Source: H2-BAC3 sp045863035 (GTDB lineage Bacteria; Bacteroidota; Ignavibacteria; Ignavibacteriales; Ignavibacteriaceae). From it: a stretch of DNA of 64,000 nucleotides. The DNA lies in contig BTUV01000008.1 in the NCBI GenBank assembly GCA_045863035.1, forward strand, positions 1 through 64,000, written 5' to 3'. How positions within the stretch are numbered: the stretch's first letter is position 1; every line of letters starts with the position of its first letter. The notes beneath the pieces are model-generated. The model was not told the origin of the DNA and ran no database searches. It was given only the letters and a program-made list of their open reading frames with translations. Positions 9,069 to 17,324 of the stretch are shown here, piece by piece. A program made the position numbers and the translations under genes.

Positions 9069-10457
9069 ATGAAGTTTAAAGTTTTATTTGTTTTTCTTTT
9101 CCTTGCATCATTTATATCTGCTCAGGATTTCCTTGCCGAGCAGAAGATGAACAGAATTCAGAAAATTTATGACAATTTAGAATATAATACAACCGCGTTT
9201 AACGATCTCAAGAAAACCTGGATTGTTACTGACCCTGTTTACGTCCGTGAAATTTACAATAAGTTTGTTGTAAAGAACGGTCTTAAAATCAGAGGGAAAA
9301 AACCCACGATGCAGGAGCTCCGGCTGAAGTCCAATGATATTTACGAGGGTGATGTTTTTATTGATGTCCGTAAAAGATATTACGATGGCGAGATCGAACT
9401 TCTCCGGTTTTTTACCGAAAGTCCAAACAGAGAATCAGATACGTCCGACTATTTTTTTGATGAAGTATATGATTTTGTATATATAAGAGAAATTCTCGGC
9501 GTTGAGCTTTACGAGGACCTGAAGAAACAGTTTTACGCTCTGAATGATATCACTAAAACGCTCTACGATTTTAACTATCAATACAATTTTGATATATATC
9601 TTCATCTCCTCGAGCCGGAAATGATGGTCTGGAATCTGACCACAAACGCCAGAAATAAATATCTCGTATCTCTCTTTGGCAAGTGGGGGATTGACCGTGC
9701 GGCAATGCCGGGTTGGTATTATCCGGATTATTACTCTGGTGTTCGGCTAAAATATTCAGAGTATATTGTTAATACCGTTCCAAAGACCACATACCTTGTC
9801 GAGTTAGGATTCGGAATTCCCGCAAAACAATTTTCAATGGGAGATGCCAACCCTCTTAATGCAAGACGGTTAAGTCATTCAGGTACAAATATCTATATGC
9901 ACTTCATTGGATCTCCGCTTGGTATGATAACTCCTGAATTAAAAGATGTTGAGCTGGATATAGAAGGTTCGTTTGCTTTGTCTGAGGATACCCCGGATGA
10001 TGTGAAAAACACAGATAGTCTTTATTTTTTCAGCAACAGAAATTACTTTACCTTAACCGCGCTTTATCCGGCTCTCCTTGATTTTGGAACTGCCGGCAAA
10101 CTTAAAGCCGGAGGTGGTTTTGGGCTGTATGATATAAAAAGGTATCTGTCAGTTCCTGGAACTCCATTGCTGGAAGCTTTCCCGACCAATATCCCCGGTA
10201 ATTTCCGTTGGATGCTGGGTGCCGAAGCACATCTTGAGGGAGACGGAGCAATCATTTCACATAAGATTTCAACGTTATTTCATTATAATTTTAATGATGG
10301 AAATGGGTTTCTTGGTCTGAAGTTTTTTGTGATGGTTACTAATTCGGTTGGATTTGATTTTAAGATGTTTTCACCTCTGCAATTTTCAGGTTCTCTGCCA
10401 AATTACAGAAACGACAGTTACTTTGTTTTCTCCCCGGTAATTCGGATTAACTACTAA
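9069..10457 (+). CDS. Exported protein, cassette copy B' (paralogue of 6136)
   Basis: A 462-residue protein with a signal peptide (cleavage near ISAQ). It is homologous end to end with the gene at 6136 (LEYNTTAF, VREIYN, RKRYYD, terminal SPVIRINY). It is the last gene of the 2198-10457 plus-strand block. Keeping both the gene order and the pairing argues that A and B act together, for instance as a complex, but nothing in the sequence gives a biochemical activity. Confidence 0.55.
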   Translation: MKFKVLFVFLFLASFISAQDFLAEQKMNRIQKIYDNLEYNTTAFNDLKKTWIVTDPVYVREIYNKFVVKNGLKIRGKKPTMQELRLKSNDIYEGDVFIDVRKRYYDGEIELLRFFTESPNRESDTSDYFFDEVYDFVYIREILGVELYEDLKKQFYALNDITKTLYDFNYQYNFDIYLHLLEPEMMVWNLTTNARNKYLVSLFGKWGIDRAAMPGWYYPDYYSGVRLKYSEYIVNTVPKTTYLVELGFGIPAKQFSMGDANPLNARRLSHSGTNIYMHFIGSPLGMITPELKDVELDIEGSFALSEDTPDDVKNTDSLYFFSNRNYFTLTALYPALLDFGTAGKLKAGGGFGLYDIKRYLSVPGTPLLEAFPTNIPGNFRWMLGAEAHLEGDGAIISHKISTLFHYNFNDGNGFLGLKFFVMVTNSVGFDFKMFSPLQFSGSLPNYRNDSYFVFSPVIRINY

Positions 10458-10471
10458 TCTTTTTTAAGGAC

Positions 10472-10497
10472 GGGATCAGATAACTATATCTGATCCC
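10472..10497. terminator. Hairpin at the convergent gene junction
   Basis: An 11-bp perfect stem (10472-10482 with 10487-10497, 4-base loop) overlaps the last codons of the minus-strand hydrolase, just after the stop of the plus-strand operon. There is no clean T-run on either side, so it may be a stabilising hairpin or a weak terminator rather than a classical one. Confidence 0.4.
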
Positions 10498-11423
10498 TCT
10501 CTTGCCAAAATTATATTCAATTCTGATTCAGGATAATTTCTGTTCTTATAATTCAGGGCAGTATTAAGCAGTCTGTTTACTTCTTCATCGTCATTTTCCG
10601 GTGCATGATGAAACAATACCAGCTTTTTAACTTTTGCTTCCACAGCCAAGTCAGTTCCTATAATGGCAGATGAATGCCCCCAGTTAATTTTTTCAATCTC
10701 TTCACTGAATGAGTAAGGCGCATCGAATATCAGTACGTCAGCACCCTGGTAAAATTCGATATATTTTTTAATTCTTTCGGATGGCAAATTACTGTATTCG
10801 CTATCACTTGCATAGACGAAAGACTTCCCATCCTTTTCGACCCGGTAGCCAAAAGCTTTACCAGGGTGATTTAACTCAATGTTCCTGACGGTCAGGTCAT
10901 TTATATTGAGGATTTGCCCTTCGGAGAGTTCGTTATAGACCCTCTTAGAAAGCATAATGTCTAGCGAAACGGGGAAGTACTGGAATTGTTGCTGCCCTTC
11001 AAGCCGGCTTTTTAGTTCGGGGTGGCGATGATAAAAATTTATAGTAGTTTTCGGGCTATAAGCAGGAATAAAGAAAGGGAATCCCTGAATATGATCCCAA
11101 TGAGTGTGGCCGACAAATATGTGGAGTTCGACATCACGCCCGCCCTGAGTATGCATAATCTCACGCCCCAGGTCTCTAAGCCCGGAACCCATGTCAAAGA
11201 TCAGCCGGGTGCTCTCTGACTGCAACTCAACGCACGGGGTATTTCCTCCTAAAAAAGTAGTGTATTTTTCCTCAACGGATTCCAGGAATTTCTTTCTTTT
11301 TTCGGATGTCGAAAGATCAATACCTTGCGAAATTTCCAGAATTCTGAGTAATTTCTCTTGTAATTCACTGCTTTTTGGCGGTGAAGGTATGGACCCTCTA
11401 ACCCCCCAAAACCTTACTACCAT
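10476..11423 (-). CDS. MBL-fold metallo-hydrolase (cyclic-nucleotide phosphodiesterase-like)
   Basis: About 315 residues. It opens VRFWGVRGSIPSP and has GGNTPCVE, the metal-binding HTHWDH motif (about 106-111) and later histidines (NHPG, HHAPEND). This pattern fits the MBL-fold group annotated as phosphodiesterase-like or ribonuclease Z-like hydrolases. The substrate is unknown. The ATG at 11423 is preferred over an upstream TTG because AGGA lies 5-6 bases before it and the family usually begins exactly here. It is a single gene, convergent with the barrel operon. Confidence 0.75.
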   Translation of the reverse strand: MVVRFWGVRGSIPSPPKSSELQEKLLRILEISQGIDLSTSEKRKKFLESVEEKYTTFLGGNTPCVELQSESTRLIFDMGSGLRDLGREIMHTQGGRDVELHIFVGHTHWDHIQGFPFFIPAYSPKTTINFYHRHPELKSRLEGQQQFQYFPVSLDIMLSKRVYNELSEGQILNINDLTVRNIELNHPGKAFGYRVEKDGKSFVYASDSEYSNLPSERIKKYIEFYQGADVLIFDAPYSFSEEIEKINWGHSSAIIGTDLAVEAKVKKLVLFHHAPENDDEEVNRLLNTALNYKNRNYPESELNIILAREGSDIVI

Positions 11424-11590
11424 TGTATCCTGCAAAGTGTGAAATATTTATTACTCATTCAAAATAATAAAAATTATGCAATTACAAATTGATTTATTTA
11501 ACATTAGTAAATATCGTTTAAAAAAGTGATTAATCTCAAATGCCTCGTAATGATTATATTACATAAGTAAAATAATTCGGATACCGCCCT

Positions 11591-12424
11591 TTGAAACCCA
11601 TCAAAATGCTTTTTTTGTTGATATTGCTCACATCCACCGGTCTGTCCGGCTTTACTGCCGGTTCAGAGGAAGGTGACTCAATTGAGGTTATCCTCATAGA
11701 GGCCTATTCGCCCAAAGACAGCCCGGATAAGATGGTTCTGAGCTTCTTTGCAAGTGAACCGGTCATAGCCGAAGTGGTTTTCACAAATAAAACTGTCTCA
11801 TTGGGGCAGGAATATAAGGAAAGCTATTCGGAAACTATGGATATTTCCGGAATACCTCCACAGGAAGATATGATCATTTTCTACATACGGGTGACGTCAG
11901 AATCAGGGGGGAGCAATCTGAGTGAACAGTTTGATATCGTCTCCGGGGGGAATACTACCATTTCCGGCGGGGCTGACATTACCGGTTGTCTTATCGGGAG
12001 CACTGTTTATGCCATTCCCGCTTTGTACTATAACTTTCAGGGTGACAGCTCCGGTTTAGGGTTTGGGAAGGAGTTCCCCCTTGTGTCATTTTTTAGCGGT
12101 GGATACAATTATCCAAACGGTTATCTTTCATTTGAATACTCTTATACTGATTTAAATGATATTAAGAGCCGTTATAACTTCGGATACAAGCAGATTATTG
12201 AAGTTCCATTGGTTAACTACATCTCCTTCGGCTTTTCATTCTCAACAGACTTCAGAGGCAAAAACGCAGTGGTTCCGGAGGCAAGTGTTGGTTTATTCAG
12301 AATTATGAATGTTTTTACCTTATATCTTCGCGGAAGCCATTATGTTTTTCCTTCGGATAAGGGGAACAACCTTACTCAGCTTTCGATTGGACTTTTTTCA
12401 GCATTTTTTTCATTCCAACAATGA
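11591..12424 (+). CDS. Exported protein of unknown function
   Basis: A 277-residue protein with a signal peptide (positive KPIK then a hydrophobic core, cleavage near FTAG). A beta-sandwich-like N-terminal region (30-125) follows, then a glycine/aromatic-rich C-terminal half resembling a small outer-membrane barrel. No family is recognised. TTG is chosen as start because it keeps the lysine-rich n-region; an ATG at 11606 is the alternative. Its stop overlaps the next ATG by 4 bp (ATGA), so it is coupled to the GNAT gene. Confidence 0.45.
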   Translation: MKPIKMLFLLILLTSTGLSGFTAGSEEGDSIEVILIEAYSPKDSPDKMVLSFFASEPVIAEVVFTNKTVSLGQEYKESYSETMDISGIPPQEDMIIFYIRVTSESGGSNLSEQFDIVSGGNTTISGGADITGCLIGSTVYAIPALYYNFQGDSSGLGFGKEFPLVSFFSGGYNYPNGYLSFEYSYTDLNDIKSRYNFGYKQIIEVPLVNYISFGFSFSTDFRGKNAVVPEASVGLFRIMNVFTLYLRGSHYVFPSDKGNNLTQLSIGLFSAFFSFQQ

Positions 12425-13329
12425 GGATAGAAATTAAAGTTTGGGAAGATACACTCTTCACAGAGACTGCAAAACTACTCAGACAGTCAATGCCGGGTTA
12501 TCCGTTTCCTGATTTCCTTTTCAGGGAAAAACTGACGGGTGACCCTGATTTTCGGCCGGGTTTAGTGTTTGCATCATTTGAAGGTAATAGCTTAACCGGC
12601 TTTATTATGGGCGTTGTTCGTAAGAGAGAATCAGGACCTGCCGCCTATGTAAAACTGATTGGTGTTCGCCCTGGTTACGAGAGAAAGGGAATCGGCACTA
12701 TGCTGTTAGCAACACTGGAAGAGGCAATTAAGAAAAAAGGTTTGCGGTCAATTAGAGTATTTGAGTCCTACCCAAATTATTTTATGCCGGGTATTGATGC
12801 CAATTTTCACGGTGCGATAGCTTTTTTTGAATCATCAGGATACGTGAAATTTAATGAGACAATAAATATGGAGGTGTTTCTTCAGCCAGGTAAATTCCCC
12901 GTTGAGGATGATATCAAAAGATTATCCGAGAAGGGCATATTTTTCCGAAGAGCTGTTTTAGATGACAAATCTGAACTGCTCCCATGGATAAATGCAAGAT
13001 TTCCTGAATGGAAGGGTGAAGTATCTGAAGCATTCAGAAATAATCCGGTTACTATTTTTGTTGCCCGGAATAACGGAAGAATTATCGGCTTTTCTGCTTT
13101 TGAAGCAAATAACAAGGGAACCGGGTGGTTTGGGCCTATGGGAACTGATACAACATTCAGGGGGTTATCAATTGGAAGAGTGCTGCTAAGAACCTGTCTG
13201 AATGAAATGCAGAAGGTTGGGTTTGCTAAAGCAGTCATTCCCTGGGTAGGACCTGCAAAATTTTATGAAGCAGCCGCAGGCGCCCGGATTGATAAATTTT
13301 TCCGGAGATATGAAAAAAATTTTAATTAG
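12421..13329 (+). CDS. Tandem GNAT-family acetyltransferase
   Basis: A 302-residue protein with two GNAT domains. The first (about 1-155) contains the acetyl-CoA loop signature GVRPGYERKGIGTML. The second (about 160-300) has TFRGLSIGRVLL at the equivalent place. It is soluble with no signal peptide. The substrate cannot be deduced. Such double domains often have one catalytic and one degenerate half; here both loops look intact. It overlaps the preceding gene by 4 bp and the TonB receptor gene by 20 bp. Confidence 0.75.
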   Translation: MRIEIKVWEDTLFTETAKLLRQSMPGYPFPDFLFREKLTGDPDFRPGLVFASFEGNSLTGFIMGVVRKRESGPAAYVKLIGVRPGYERKGIGTMLLATLEEAIKKKGLRSIRVFESYPNYFMPGIDANFHGAIAFFESSGYVKFNETINMEVFLQPGKFPVEDDIKRLSEKGIFFRRAVLDDKSELLPWINARFPEWKGEVSEAFRNNPVTIFVARNNGRIIGFSAFEANNKGTGWFGPMGTDTTFRGLSIGRVLLRTCLNEMQKVGFAKAVIPWVGPAKFYEAAAGARIDKFFRRYEKNFN

Positions 13330-15880
13330 AAACAGTTTCGCTCAATATACTATCCCAAAAATTTTAATAATTTTTTGTCTTTACACTGTGTCCTTGCTTC
13401 CTCAGACAGGAAGTATAACCGGAGTGGTTACTGATAGCATTGAGGCGATGCCAGGTGTAAATATCCTCCTGACCGATACGAATATCGGAACGGTAACAAA
13501 TATATCCGGTAAATATGAAATCAGGAACATTCCTGCCGGAGAATATGAAGTACGTTTTAGTTCAGTCGGCTATGAAACTGAGTTTTTTGAGGTTGAGATA
13601 CTCCCCAATAGAACATTGGAACTGAATGTTATTCTCTCTGCCCAGATCATATCAGTGGGTGAGGTCAAGGTGATTGGGGGAAGAATTCAGGACAAGAGTG
13701 ATACCCGTACATCCTTCATTGATCTAAGCCCGAAAGAAGCAAAGGTAATGGCTGGTGCGGCAGAGGATGTTTTAAGAACTTTGCAGGCATTGCCCGGGGT
13801 ACTTGCTCCGAATGATTTTTCATCACAGCTCGTTGTAAGGGGCAGCGGACCTGATCAGAATCTGATTGTGATAGATGACGTTGAGATATTTAATCCGTAC
13901 CGGTTATATGGCGCGATAAGTATGTTTAATCCTCAAACAGTATCTGAGGTTAATCTGGTAACAGGCGCTTTCCCCGCGATGTATGGTGATCGTCTGTCAG
14001 CAGTGCTTGAAGTTACTAATAAAGAAGGAAATTATTCAAGCTATTTAAACGGGAGTGTAAACGCATCAATAGTTGATGCTAATTTGGTTTTTGAAGGAAA
14101 AATCCCCGGCTGGTTAGACGGGAGCTGGCTTTTGAGTTCGCGTAGAACTTATTATGATCTGGTGGTTGAACCTTTCGTCAAGAATGCCGGTCTGGTTGAA
14201 GATAATGTAAGTTTCCCAAATTTTTATGATATACAGGCAAAGCTATCGTTTCGACCGCATCGGGGTCATAAAATTAGTATGCTTAGTATTTTTTCTGAGG
14301 ATGGCGTAAATGTTGTCTCAGGAAAAAACCGCAGACAACCTGACAGTATATCAGTTAGTAATGATATAATGAATAATGTTGCTTCTCTTTCGTGGCAGTA
14401 TGCGGACCGGAAAAAGTTTATTAACAAACTGATATTCTCTTATTATACGAACGGGGGGGATGCAGATTTTGATTCAAAAATTCTTGATCCTTCACTTAAC
14501 AGAAAAAACTTTGAAGAAGTATTACCGGATACTGTAAGTCCTTATTTACTCGGTTTTAAGGTGTCTTCAGGTTTTCTTGCTGAAAAAATTACAATTGAAG
14601 ACAAACTCACCTATCAGTGGGGTTCAAATATTCTTGAAGCCGGTGCCGGGTATGATTTTATCCGTTCAATCATCGATTTTAAATTTGAAATTGATCCGGG
14701 ACTTAAAGCATTTTTTGGTTCTAATCCGAATTTTCGCGCAGTGCTTGATGATATTAAAGAGATACAATCATACAACCGCTTTCGCGGATATATACAGAAT
14801 AATTTCCAGCTTTCTGAGAAGTTTTATTTTCAGACAGGTCTTCGCTACGATCATTACGAAATATTGAATAAAGGTTATTTCGCTCCGAGAGCTGGTTTGT
14901 CTTACTCTCCTGATAATCTTACAACTTTTCGCGCCGGGTGGGGGCTCTACTATCAGTCTCCGGGATATGAAAAAGCAGTTGATCGTCAGGCACTCTTTGA
15001 TTTGAATCCTGTATATACTGAGCGGCTAAATGCCGAGAAAGCAATTCACTATGTTTTTGGTGTTGAGCGCTGGTTAACCCCTGAGTGGAATCTCCGTACC
15101 GAAATGTATTACAAAAATTTTCTTGATCTTATAGTACAGCAACAGTTTCAGGGGTACCGATTTGTAACTGAACCCATACCGGGGCGGGATATCCGTTATC
15201 CGGATGCGTGGACAAGACCTGTGCCGCAGATTACTGACTCGCTTACTCAGATACCGGTAAATAACAGCCAGGGGGAGTCGTACGGATTTGAAGTGCTTCT
15301 CAGTAAAAAAAATATTGATGCCGCGGCGCGATTAAATGGCTGGATAAGTTATTCACTTGCGTATGCAGACCGATATGAGCGAGGGGTAAAGATTCCTTTC
15401 AGGTTTGATCAGAGGCACACAGTAAACGTTGTTTTGAATTACAAAATTGGTGATTCATGGGATTTAGGAATGCGCTGGCAGTTTGGGTCCGGATTTCCTT
15501 TTACTGAACCTGCGGGTATTAAACCGCGAGTGCTCCTGGTTGATGCAGATGGTGACGGGAAAGCGGAAACTCCCAAAATTGCTACGCGGTCTTCTTTCTC
15601 CAATCCAGAGGTGACCGAAGTTGTGTATGATATTGACTACGGCAACAGAGAGCGATTCAACAGCCGTAAACCTGATTATCACCGGCTTGATTTCAGGGCA
15701 ACTTATTCAACAGTACTGTGGAATCTGAAATGGCAGTTTTATATTGATGTGGTAAATGTATATAACAGAAAAAATGTAGTCGGATATGACTATTTTGTTG
15801 AAGATGATATGACACTCGGGAAAGAAGCAAATAATATGTTTCCCATTCTGCCGACTTTTGGTTTTAATTTCAGGTTCTGA
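13310..15880 (+). CDS. TonB-dependent receptor with carboxypeptidase-regulatory domain
   Basis: An 856-residue outer-membrane receptor. After a signal peptide comes a carboxypeptidase-regulatory-like domain (GSITGVV...PAGEYEVRFSSVGYE), then a plug domain (DVLRTLQALPGVL, LVVRGSGPDQNLIVIDDVEI), then a 22-strand-type barrel ending FGFNFRF. The start is the ATG at 13310 (signal-peptide start MKKILIR, with GGAGA just upstream), inside the end of the GNAT gene. No SusD-like partner is adjacent, so the ligand is unknown; a siderophore, vitamin or peptide are all possible. xseA begins 1 base after its stop. Confidence 0.85.
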   Translation: MKKILIRNSFAQYTIPKILIIFCLYTVSLLPQTGSITGVVTDSIEAMPGVNILLTDTNIGTVTNISGKYEIRNIPAGEYEVRFSSVGYETEFFEVEILPNRTLELNVILSAQIISVGEVKVIGGRIQDKSDTRTSFIDLSPKEAKVMAGAAEDVLRTLQALPGVLAPNDFSSQLVVRGSGPDQNLIVIDDVEIFNPYRLYGAISMFNPQTVSEVNLVTGAFPAMYGDRLSAVLEVTNKEGNYSSYLNGSVNASIVDANLVFEGKIPGWLDGSWLLSSRRTYYDLVVEPFVKNAGLVEDNVSFPNFYDIQAKLSFRPHRGHKISMLSIFSEDGVNVVSGKNRRQPDSISVSNDIMNNVASLSWQYADRKKFINKLIFSYYTNGGDADFDSKILDPSLNRKNFEEVLPDTVSPYLLGFKVSSGFLAEKITIEDKLTYQWGSNILEAGAGYDFIRSIIDFKFEIDPGLKAFFGSNPNFRAVLDDIKEIQSYNRFRGYIQNNFQLSEKFYFQTGLRYDHYEILNKGYFAPRAGLSYSPDNLTTFRAGWGLYYQSPGYEKAVDRQALFDLNPVYTERLNAEKAIHYVFGVERWLTPEWNLRTEMYYKNFLDLIVQQQFQGYRFVTEPIPGRDIRYPDAWTRPVPQITDSLTQIPVNNSQGESYGFEVLLSKKNIDAAARLNGWISYSLAYADRYERGVKIPFRFDQRHTVNVVLNYKIGDSWDLGMRWQFGSGFPFTEPAGIKPRVLLVDADGDGKAETPKIATRSSFSNPEVTEVVYDIDYGNRERFNSRKPDYHRLDFRATYSTVLWNLKWQFYIDVVNVYNRKNVVGYDYFVEDDMTLGKEANNMFPILPTFGFNFRF

Positions 15881-15881
15881 T

Positions 15882-17072
15882 ATGGGCATCTTTGCTGATA
15901 GAAAATTAACGGTATCTGAATTAACTTACTCAATCAAACGATTTCTTGAGGAGGGGTTTCAGGATATACTTTTAGAAGGTGAAATTTCCAATTTCAAAGA
16001 TCATGTTTCGGGTCATTGGTATTTTACTCTGAAAGATACATCTGCACAGATTAGCGGCACGATGTGGAAAAGTATTAATGCCGGTGTCTTTTTCCGTCCT
16101 GTTGACGGGATGAAGGTTATAGTTCAGGGGAGAATTTCTGTTTATGCGCCCCGCGGTACTTATGCAATCGACGTAAAAAAAATGTTGCCTGCCGGCGTTG
16201 GGGAACTACAGCTTGCTTTTGACCGGCTAAAGCAGAAATTAGAAGCGGAAGGGTTATTTGATGCTGAACGTAAAAGAGCTATTCCGGAGATTTCATATCG
16301 TATAGGAATTGTTACCGCACCGGACGGTGCAGCGATAAGTGATATGATAACTATTGCCCGCCGGAGATTTCCGATTGCTGAACTAATCCTTTCTCCTTGC
16401 AAAGTTCAGGGCGAGGGTGCCGCGGTTAGCATTGTTTCAGCATTAAAAACCCTTGCCAAAGAGAAGGATATCGATGTGGTTATTGTGGGGAGGGGAGGTG
16501 GCTCAATTGAGGATTTATGGGCGTTTAATGAGGAAATTGTTGCCAGACAGATAGTCTTAATGCCTTTTCCGGTGGTTTCAGCGGTTGGACATGAGGTTGA
16601 CTATACTATTTCGGACTATGCCGCCGACCTCCGTGCTCCGACTCCTTCGGCAGCAATGGAATTAGTCACACCTGACAAGGCAAAGATGGTGAAAAACCTC
16701 CTTTCCATTGGAACGATGTTTGACGGCTACCTGGAAAACCTGATTTATGATAACCGGCAAAAACTTCTGGGTTTTGTGCATTCCTATGGATTTAAGTCGG
16801 TAGAGGACAAATTACGGTATCTTAACCAGAAAGTTGATTCTTCAGTCCAAAGGATGTTCTTTGCTGCGGATAGAAAGTTTGACCGTCTCAGACACCGTAT
16901 AAAGGAGATGGAAGCCCGAATCGGGGCTTTTGATACCGGAAAAATCCAAAAAAAAGGTTTTGTTTTGGTTTCGCAGGGCGATAAATTTGTAACGAGCGCA
17001 AATCGTTTATTAACGGGTGAGCCATTTCTGCTAAAATTTCATGACGGTGAAATAAAGATACCAAATGAGTAA
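15882..17072 (+). CDS. xseA: Exodeoxyribonuclease VII large subunit
   Basis: A 396-residue protein with an N-terminal OB-fold domain (about 5-100: GEISNFK, GHWYFTLKD) and the XseA catalytic region with GRGGGSIEDLWAFNEE, AVGHEVDYTISDYAAD and RAPTPSAAMELV. With XseB it degrades single-stranded DNA from both ends to oligonucleotides during repair. The ATG at 15882 immediately follows the receptor's stop. It overlaps xseB by 8 bp. It is slightly shorter than E. coli XseA (456 residues), as in many non-proteobacterial forms. Confidence 0.95.
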   Translation: MGIFADRKLTVSELTYSIKRFLEEGFQDILLEGEISNFKDHVSGHWYFTLKDTSAQISGTMWKSINAGVFFRPVDGMKVIVQGRISVYAPRGTYAIDVKKMLPAGVGELQLAFDRLKQKLEAEGLFDAERKRAIPEISYRIGIVTAPDGAAISDMITIARRRFPIAELILSPCKVQGEGAAVSIVSALKTLAKEKDIDVVIVGRGGGSIEDLWAFNEEIVARQIVLMPFPVVSAVGHEVDYTISDYAADLRAPTPSAAMELVTPDKAKMVKNLLSIGTMFDGYLENLIYDNRQKLLGFVHSYGFKSVEDKLRYLNQKVDSSVQRMFFAADRKFDRLRHRIKEMEARIGAFDTGKIQKKGFVLVSQGDKFVTSANRLLTGEPFLLKFHDGEIKIPNE

Positions 17073-17310
17073 AAAACAACAGGAAACAGCAACTTTCAGC
17101 AGCAAACTGAAACGGCTGGAATATATATCTGAAGCTCTTGAGAGTGAAGAGATTGATATTAATGAGAGCATCGCTTTGTATGAAGAGGGTATTATACTGG
17201 TTGGTGAATGCCTCAAGGTGCTCAATGAGGCAGAATTAAAAATAACAACTTTAAAATCGAAAATTTCCCAGCTTGATACTGAGAATGATGAAACAGAAGA
17301 AGAAATATAA
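17065..17310 (+). CDS. xseB: Exodeoxyribonuclease VII small subunit
   Basis: An 81-residue helical protein with the XseB pattern (FSSKLKRLEYISEALESEEI, then SIALYEEG) and an acidic tail. It binds the C-terminal helices of XseA to form the multi-subunit exonuclease. It overlaps xseA by 8 bp and precedes dxs by 14 bp; the xseB-dxs neighbourhood is common in many bacteria. Confidence 0.93.
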   Translation: MSKKQQETATFSSKLKRLEYISEALESEEIDINESIALYEEGIILVGECLKVLNEAELKITTLKSKISQLDTENDETEEEI

Positions 17311-17324
17311 CGGAGTGTTTTCAC

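Noticed and set aside
12882..13238. 118-codon minus-strand frame inside the double GNAT gene
   Set aside because: The GNAT motifs are in the plus strand and the antisense frame has no domain or start signal.
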